Below are positions 57,150-64,000 of a stretch of DNA of 64,000 bases, piece after piece; the first letter of the stretch is position 1; each line of letters opens with the position of its first letter. This stretch comes from Cinnamomum chago (lineage: Eukaryota > Streptophyta > Magnoliopsida > Laurales > Lauraceae): positions 42,667,001 to 42,731,000 of the forward strand of contig CP142451.1 of assembly GCA_038049695.1 (NCBI GenBank). Direction: 5' to 3'. Below the pieces are notes generated by a model that worked only from the letters and a program-made list of their open reading frames with translations, ran no database searches and had not been told where the DNA came from. The translations under genes and the position numbers were made by a program.

Positions 57150-58869
57150 GAATGGTTTTGGGGACAAATTTGAAGGGTAATCTAAAGGGACTTTTGAGAG
57201 ACAACCTAATTTTGTATGGGCAATTAGGGACCAAATGTCCACTACGATTGCAAAAGTGACAAGTCCATCTAGGTGTGTAAGTTCTCTCAACTATGGGTTT
57301 GTGGAGGCTCTTAGTAGATTTTTGAAAGCTATTCTTCATGTTACTAGGGGAACCTTCAAAACCTATTCCACTCTTGTCACCATAAATTTTATGCATGCCC
57401 AACATTTGATAAAATTTGTCATTTCCCAAGGTGAATTTGTCAACAATGAATTTTCCTTTATTAAGTTTTATTTGGAGAGAGCTTGTTTCAAGTTGACTAG
57501 ATTCAAGTTTGGATTGTAAATTATGAATTTGTTTTTTAGCATGAGTTAAATCTTCATTAAGAGTGGTGACTTGATGTTCCAAGATGTTTTTCTCATTGAT
57601 TGTTAATTTCAATTCATCTTTTATGATACTCACTTCATTTACAAGCTTTTTGGAATCTTCTTTTAAAATTTTATTTTTCTTAAGTAAGATTTCGCAATTT
57701 TCATATAGTTCATTATAAGCTTGTTGAATTCCATTATCCTCATCTTCTTCATTAGATTCTTCTTGCCCTAATGTGTCATCTATTAATGTATTATGCTCAT
57801 TAGGATCTTCAATAGAAGAGAGAAGAAGCCAATTAGGGTAATTTTCATCTTCATCATTAGAGGATTCATTTTGGTCACACTCTTCATCTTCCTCATCCCA
57901 AGTTATGTTTAAAGCCTTTTTTCCTTTCTTATCTCCTTTTTCAAATTCTTTAGGGGTGGAGCAATTTTGAGCAATGTGTCCAAACCCCTTGCAATTGTAA
58001 CATTGCACATCCTTTTTAATAAAAGATCATTTGGAATTTCTTTGGAATCTAAGACTTTTGCTTTCATCAAACTTTCTATTGTTCTTGTTGTTCTTAAAGA
58101 AACTTTTAAATTTTTTAACAAATAAAGCATTGTCCTCATCACTATCAACATCACTTTCATTTTCTTTGGAATGAGAGGAAAGAGCTACTCCTTTCTTTTT
58201 ATCTTGAACTTCAAAGTCTAATTCATAAGTAAGGAGATTTCCTCTTAGTTCTTCAATTTTGATTTTGTCAACATCTTTGCTTTCTGTGATGGCAACAATT
58301 TTAGGTTTGAACCTTTTTGGGAGAGATCTTAAAATTTTTCTAACAGCTTTAGATTCCTCCATCTTTTCTCCTAGACCTATAAGAGAATTGACAATTTCCA
58401 TGAACTTAGAATAGAATTCATCAAATGTTTCTTCTTCAAGCATCTTAATGTCTTCTAATTTGGAGGTCAACATTTGAATTTTGGCTATCTTGACTTGATC
58501 TGTGCCTTCATGGGTGGTCTCTAAGGTATCTCAAATTTCCTTAGCAGTATTGCAATTAACTACTCTATTAAACTCTTCTTGAGATAGAGCACAATATAGA
58601 GAATTTTTAGCCTTAGCATTTAAGTTAGCTCTATCCTTTTCTCCTTGAGTCCAAGTATTTTTGGGTTTGGCTTTTATGGATAAAATATTCCCTTCAGAGT
58701 CTTTTTCAGTGGTAATGGGAGGATGATAGCCATCTTCAATGATGTTCCACACATCTACGTTTTGGGATTCTAAGAACACTTGCATTCTAATTTTCCAATA
58801 GCGATAGTGTGTTCCATTAAATAGAGGAGGTCTATTGGTGGCATTTCCTTCACCCAATTGAGATTGCAT
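57150..58869 (-). pseudogene. D gag: capsid-like domain, two zinc knuckles, coiled coil
   Basis: It starts at 58869 (MQSQLGEGNATNRPPLFNG) with the FNGTHYRYWKIRMQ signature of copia gag. The first knuckle [14 protein letters not shown] is near 57962-58003. An acidic stretch and a coiled coil follow (about 57430-57890), then [10 protein letters not shown], and the second knuckle [14 protein letters not shown] near 57218-57262. It would form the particle and package RNA. It is lightly broken, with about two breaks. The second half is the part resembled by the A-family protein. Confidence 0.85.
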
Positions 58870-58940
58870 GGTGGCAACAAAAGAAAAACACTCACTAGGA
58901 TTCTAACTCTAGGTGGTTAAACCAAAACAAGAGCAACCTC

Positions 58941-58954
58941 GCTCTGATACCAAT
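58941..58954 (-). other. D primer-binding site
   Basis: Reversed ATTGGTATCAGAGC directly next to the 5' LTR. Confidence 0.88.
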
Positions 58955-59192
58955 TGAAAGTCCAAGACCGAATCCTAGAGGGGGGGTGAATAGGATGAGC
59001 TCTAAAAACCTAGGCCAATTTGAATTCTTTTAACTTTTAAGTCAATTAAGGTTTGATGAAGATTAATTATCTTGTGATAGATATGAATCTCTAAGATAAG
59101 CATACACAAGGAATCATCAACTACAAACTTCATAGAACCAAAAGTAAATCATTCAAGCAAAGAGAGTAAAAGATCAATCACCATGACAAGCT
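58955..59192 (-). repeat. D 5' LTR (visible part)
   Basis: 238 bases matching 52015-52252 with about two differences. The A element is inserted after AAGCT (59188-59192), its probable target duplication. Confidence 0.9.
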
Positions 59193-61023
59193 TGAAAGTC
59201 CTTAGGATCCTAACCCTAGAGGGGGGGGGGGGTGAATAGGGTGAGCTACAAATATGACCAATTAAGACCAATTTTAACTTCTTAAACAAAACTAGTCACA
59301 TGTGATGATTAATCATATAAAATGCGGAAGCTAAACAAAAACAATCACCACATAGCAAACACCACAACACAATATTTATAGTGGTTCGGCCAACGTGCCT
59401 ACATCCACTACCGGCTTGTGCATCCAACACCCCACCGGATTTCCACTATGTATGCTTTTTACTAGGCTAAGCAATAACCCTTACAATGTTGTTTTTCTAG
59501 GCTAAACAACAACCTCTCAATGTGCTTTTATAGGCTAAGCAATAACCTTTACAAGATGCTTTTCAAGGCTAAGCAATAACCTTTACACGATGCTTTTCTT
59601 AGGCTAAGCAATAACCTTACAAGATGCTTTTCTTAGGCTAAGCAATAACCTTACAAGATAAAGATTTCTCTAAGAAAGTGTCTTCACAAAAGATCACTCT
59701 AAGAGATTACAATTTAAGCTCAAATAAATTTGCCTCTAAATAGGCGGATATGAAAGTTTAAAACAAACTCACACAAACACTCTATGAATGCAAAAGTGTA
59801 TGCTCATGATGTGTGTGTGTGTGATGACTTCAATCAAGTTTAAAAAGAAGGCTTATTCAAATGTATGCTCAAAGCATTTCAAAGTTTAAGACATATAAAA
59901 GACTTGATTGAAGTTTAATGCAAATCACATGTATGTTTAATAACTTGTTAATGATATGAAAATCAAAGAATCACAAGTTGTATGAAAATGACTAACTTAG
60001 AACATGTGATGCATGTGCAATGTTGTTTTCAAAAACAAATAGATTTAACTAAAGTTCAAATGAAAGAAAACAACAAATTAGGTTTCAACCAAGACAAAGA
60101 ATCATGCATTAAAGGAAATCAAAGACTTTGGCTAAGCATGATTAAGTAAGGTTTAAAAACAACTTGGATTGAAACCAAGGTGAAGAATCCAATCTTAATT
60201 AGATCAAAGATTAGGAGAAGAATGGATTCAACACATCATAGTTATCATGTACAAAACCATTTACCAATAGTTTAAACAAAACATGAAAACAATGATTAAC
60301 AAAGGTAGAGCTTACTTGGTGGTTTAACTCATTGATCCAAGATTTAGCTCTCCTAATGACCTTCTAGCCTTTCCAACTTCATCCCTTTTCAATGGCTCCA
60401 AAATGGTCTCAAAGGTTCATGAGTCAAGCCTTGAAAAAGGTTGGAAAAGAAAGGATTTTATAGCCAAAAAGTGTCCAACGGCTAGTCCTCGGTCGACCGG
60501 CAAAGGGGTCTCGGTCGACCGAGAAAGCACAACGGTCATATTTCTGACCGTTGGCATGTTACAGTTCAGGTTCTGGAAAAAATGACTTCCAGTTGTCTCG
60601 GTCGACCGAGACCTGTATCTCGGTCGACCGGCGACACTGCCGGGACACCCTCACTTTTACAAAAAATGCAACTTTTGCATATTTGAAGGTTTTTCTTTGG
60701 GGGACCTTTTGGCCACTAAATCAAGCTTGGAAAACATGTTTTAAAGATTCTAATGGTTTTTAAAACATGAACTTAAAAAGCCTAAAAAGATTCAAAACTT
60801 TTAAGACAAAGGCTAGCTTGATTTCTTGAAAACTCTTTTCTAAAACAAATGCATCCAAGAAGAAAATACAAATCATGCATAAATCAAAACTTTTACAAAT
60901 CTTAAAAGCAATGCATGAATAAAACAAGATTTCAAGTTTATCTAAAACAATGCATATGTGTAAATCAAATGATGCTTGAATGATTATGCATCCATCAAAT
61001 TGCAATCTACAAAATTCCTAACA
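59193..61023 (-). repeat. A3 3' LTR (1831 bp)
   Basis: Plus-strand limits are TGAAAGTCC and ATTCCTAACA. It holds about six minisatellite units at 59450-59660, more than the other A LTRs, and the promoter block at 60456-60660. The TGATGATT/AATCACCAC stem is near 59300-59355. Confidence 0.92.
60456..60660 (-). promoter_or_regulatory. A3 LTR promoter block
   Basis: Reversed TATA (CTATAAAATCC, 60456-60463), then AGCCGTTGGACAC, GGTCGACC palindromes, the AACGGTCA/TGACCGTT dyad near 60531-60553, and further GGTCGACC palindromes to about 60640. It is nearly the same as the D block. Confidence 0.6.
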
Positions 61024-61470
61024 ATCTCCCCCTTTGCAATTTGATGGCAAACACACTCACCACTGAGATTACACACTTAGTCTTCAGCTCCCCCTCAGCT
61101 GGACAAGGCTTGAAATCTTCTTGGATGCTCTTCCTCTTAGCTTGGGCTCTTGGGCTCTTTTCTTCAATCTTCTTGATGCTTGGTGCTTGATCATTCTTCA
61201 ATCTTTCTTTCTTTATGGCCAAGCATCTTCTTTAGCTCCAAGCTTTCTTTCTTCTATTTGCTCTCCCCCTTTGACCATGCCTCTTTCTCCCTTTGGCAAG
61301 GTATGTATTCTCTCCCCTGTAGAAGATCATACAAAACCTCCCCTTAGGAAGCTTGGAAATTCTCTTCACCCTTTTGAGAACTTGAATATTTTCTCCCCCT
61401 TTGATGGATAGGAGATCTTCGAGTACTTGAACTCTCGAACTCTCTCCCCCTTTGACATTAAATTGCAAAG
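61024..61470 (-). other. A3 multiple polypurine tracts
   Basis: Reversed CTCCCCCTTTG-type tracts at 61026, near 61085, 61262, 61312, 61393 and 61444. They match the tracts at 33620-34015. The first abuts the LTR. Confidence 0.75.
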
Positions 61471-63109
61471 GTACCTACACACATGAAATAAGGAAAATAC
61501 CTTTAGTAGCACCTGTTAACAAATGAAATCGAAAATGAAATACATAACAGGCTATCATGTATGGAAGTTATCTCTAAGGGCTCCAAGGTAATCCTAGGGT
61601 GAATTTGATCAAAACTAATTCTTCCTATGAAGGTTTACACTCCCCCTCAATCCATTCTCTTCTTTTGTCAACATATTGACAAAGATTTAACTATTAGATG
61701 CAAGAAGAAGATGGTTAAACCAATTGAGGGTCAACTTCAAGGAAAGGATTAGATTCATTTAACTATAATGCTCATATGATCAAATTACCAAAAGAAAGCA
61801 AGGTCTAAAGAGAAAAGCAATCATGGATACCAATTGGAAAAACAAGAATACCAATTGAGATTTAAGGATATGACTATTAAATCAATCACTCTAAAATGGA
61901 TTTAAAGATATACCTATTAGGAAAAATCCAAATTAGAGCTATCCATGATATGGGGTTTGTTAATCATAGCATCAAATAATCTAGCTATGGAAAGCATATG
62001 CTATGAAGGTTTTGAAAATCATTTCATTCAATCAATAAATATGACTATTAAAGTACAAGATGAGTGAAATGACATTCAAACATGAAGCCAACCTCAACTA
62101 ATAACCAACCAATATTATGAACACATAAACATGGTGGTCATGAGATATTCCTATATGAGCAAGAGAGGTGGCAAACATGAACATTATGATGCTAATGGAG
62201 TGTGACATGGAACAATCATATTACTTATCAAGTTCAATCCAATGCACACAAGGTTTATCACATTCATAAGAAATCAAATCAATCTTAAATTATACCAAAT
62301 GAAACCAATTGAATTTGACAACATGATAAAGAGCAAGGATGTGACAAACACAAAATCCCATCAAGCAACATAATGCATATTCATCACTTTTAAAGATATG
62401 ACTATAGAGCATAGTGATGAACAAGGCAAATTGCAATGCAAAAGGATATGACTCGGTAAAGCATGCAATTTCCAAAGTGTCAAAATCATATGAATTCAAC
62501 ATCTAAGATATCCATCAAACATATAGAAATATGAGAAATGGGTTTCAAAGAGTTTCATATGATTAAGATCACTACTTATGAAGTTGAAACATGTATAAGA
62601 ATGACACCAAGAGAATCTACATGAATCAACATCATAACCATCCAAAAAGAATATGACTAGAAAGCATAGATGATGGATTTGGGTTCTAGTATGGTTTCTA
62701 CAAATGTAACTAAGATCACAACCATACATGGAACCAATTGACATTTGCATATAAAAAGAATGACTAAATAAGCAAAGATGCAAATGACTTGAAACAACAA
62801 TTGATCATGACTAAATTAGCTATGAAAGCTTTTAAAGTCACAAACAATTTAATCATGTATAGAAATGCAATGCAAGACATAAAACTAAATGTGTGCAAAA
62901 AGCAAATCAAACAAGATGAGATTATAATCAAATGATTTTGAAAACCATGAAGTGTAACTTAGAATGGTGCATGAAAACAAAATCAAATGATCATAAAGAA
63001 ACAATGCATTTTAAAAGATGTAACTATGAAAGAACAAAATGCAAATGCAACATGACCAACAAAGTGATTTAACTATTAAAGAATAGGTTGGTCAAGAAGG
63101 TTCAAGGCC
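61471..63109 (-). other. A3 noncoding region with AAAGATATGACTA array
   Basis: AT-rich with no gene. The motif (plus-strand sense) recurs near 61683, 61861, 61910, 62038, 62393, 62444, 62647, 62755, 63016 and 63062. It is collinear with the array in the first A copy. Confidence 0.6.
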
Positions 63110-64000
63110 CTAAGGTTTGTGTAAGTAGATAACTTTAGGAATCCACCTACGGTCTTGAGAGGGTTGAACTTTGAGGTCTTGTTTTGGAGTCCCACCAACT
63201 ATAGGAGATTTGACTTGATAAATTTTCAATTTAAACTTATCACCATGATATTTAGATTTGACTAAATTTAGCTTAGAATGGTGATTAGTCTTTTGAGGTT
63301 GGTGGGTTTGTTTCTTAGGGGATTGCTTCTCTTTTCTTTTCTTCTTATTTTCTCCCTTTACTTGACTTTTGAATTTTAGATTTAACTTAGCAACTTTCTT
63401 CAAAAGTTCTTTCATGGGTTGATATAAGGGAGATAGGTTGAGAAGCTTTTTGTTCATAGATTCTTTTAAGCTTGGTTTAACTTGTTTAAACTTCTTAGAA
63501 TCTATCTTAGGAGACTCCATTTTAATAGATTTAACTTGTTTAGTCTTTTTGGAGTCTTTCTTGATTTTTGGTGTCTTACCCTTCATAGGTTTTGATTCTC
63601 CATTCTTTAGTTCAAAGATGGGCTTAGACACATAACTTCTTTTTCTTAGTTTGCACTCAAATTTTAGATGTCCTTCTTTACCACAATAATGACATTTAAT
63701 TTTGGACATTTGAGAGAGAGTGCTAGAGAATGAGGACTCACCTTTCACAAATGTGTTGGTGAACTTAGGGTCATGTGAAATATTCCTATCAAAACCAAGA
63801 CACGTCCTATCTCCATGAGGTTTACCCAATTTAAATAATTTTTCAAGTCTATCTTCACTTTGGGTAAACTTGCACTCATACTTTTGTTTATAGCTTTCAA
63901 GTTGAGTGACTTTGGTTATAAGGATTGAATTTTCATTTTTGACTTTAGAAAGTTCATTTTCAATTTCCTTATATTTGCTTAGCTCTTCATTGGCAAGTTT
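63110..64000 (-). CDS. A3 gag-tail protein, 3' part (continues beyond window)
   Basis: The frame is open from the window edge to the stop at 63110. In order: coiled-coil end (KYKEIENEL, ESYKQKYECKFTQSE), GDRTCLGFDRNISHD, the zinc knuckle CHYCGKEGHLKFEC (near 63650-63691), a Lys-rich tail and WIPKV near the end. It is collinear with the 483-residue frame at 25375-26826, with about 85-90% identical residues by eye, including all zinc ligands. An apparent start near 63829 is not the real one, because homology continues upstream. The role is as for the first copy: likely RNA-binding and multimerising. Confidence 0.82.
   Translation of the reverse strand, partial: KLANEELSKYKEIENELSKVKNENSILITKVTQLESYKQKYECKFTQSEDRLEKLFKLGKPHGDRTCLGFDRNISHDPKFTNTFVKGESSFSSTLSQMSKIKCHYCGKEGHLKFECKLRKRSYVSKPIFELKNGESKPMKGKTPKIKKDSKKTKQVKSIKMESPKIDSKKFKQVKPSLKESMNKKLLNLSPLYQPMKELLKKVAKLNLKFKSQVKGENKKKRKEKQSPKKQTHQPQKTNHHSKLNLVKSKYHGDKFKLKIYQVKSPIVGGTPKQDLKVQPSQDRRWIPKVIYLHKP

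Larger units (their letters stand above)
52015..59192 (-). mobile_element. D: Sirevirus (SIRE/Maximus-type copia), minus strand, nearly whole
   Basis: On the minus strand: 5' LTR (59192-58955, the rest lies beyond the inserted A element), primer site, gag, protease, integrase, reverse transcriptase, RNase H, multiple polypurine tracts and 3' LTR (53635-52015). Complete length without insertion would be about 8.6 kb. Sirevirus assignment rests on the two-knuckle gag with a long coiled coil, [14 protein letters not shown], and the multiple polypurine tracts. The visible 238 bases of 5' LTR differ from the 3' LTR at about two positions, so insertion was recent. The coding region is close to whole, with about two breaks. 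It is the best candidate in the window for the autonomous type that could serve A elements. Confidence 0.92.
59193..64000 (-). mobile_element. A3: second A-family element, minus strand, 5' part off window
   Basis: On the minus strand: gag-tail frame (64000 to 63110), AT-rich noncoding region, polypurine tracts and 3' LTR (61023-59193). Layout and sequence match the full-length A at 21308-35704 without its nested insertions, which confirms the family has no pol. It is inserted in D's 5' LTR, so it is younger than D. Confidence 0.88.

Noticed and set aside
59450-59660. Second CRISPR-like array (GCTTAGCC units)
   Set aside because: It is a minisatellite inside every A LTR. The spacers are not unique.

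Overview
The window looks like nuclear DNA of a flowering plant with a large, repeat-rich genome. Almost all of it is LTR retrotransposons inserted into one another. All recognisable coding sequence is retrotransposon-derived (Ty1/copia and Ty3/gypsy), plus one short Tourist-like MITE. I see no host protein gene, tRNA, rRNA, CRISPR or organelle fragment. The species cannot be named from the sequence.

I use letters for the families. A is a gag-tail-only, non-autonomous relative of Sireviruses (copia). B is copia of the Angela/BARE type. C is gypsy of the Tekay/Del chromovirus type. D is a Sirevirus (SIRE/Maximus-type copia) with nearly whole coding capacity. E is known only as solo LTRs that resemble C LTRs. 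F is an old gypsy of the Tat group that hosts most of the rest.

Layout. 1-287 is the end of an A LTR inserted in the 5' LTR of B1. B1 (288-9123) is inserted in a minus-strand C LTR (9124-10400). That LTR is inserted in the gag of minus-strand B2 (10401-16672). B2 also carries a MITE (11377-11701) and an A solo LTR (14286-16200). F pieces occupy 16673-17964, 21234-21307, 35705-43583 and probably 45341-46677. F is interrupted by a minus E solo LTR (17965-21233), by a full-length A element (21308-35704) and by a B solo LTR (43584-45340). The full-length A element itself holds an A solo LTR in its 5' LTR (22870-25080), a reversed A solo LTR (26883-28798) and a plus E solo LTR (28902-32129). C2 (46678-52014) follows. 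D (52015-59192, minus) is inserted in C2. Another A element (59193-64000, minus) is inserted in D's 5' LTR and runs off the window. Target-site duplications support most of these junctions.

How the parts relate. A and D share LTR ends, a promoter block (GGTCGACC palindromes, an AACGGTCA/TGACCGTT dyad, then a TATA box), stem-loop minisatellites near the LTR end and several polypurine tracts. A keeps one open frame, for a coiled-coil and zinc-knuckle protein resembling the tail of D's gag, and shows no protease, integrase or reverse transcriptase. The most interesting reading is a non-autonomous family parasitising D-like Sireviruses while still maintaining its own protein. By hand count the LTR pairs differ by about 1.4% in B1, about 0.8% in the visible part of D, and about 3% over the first 270 bases of the full-length A.
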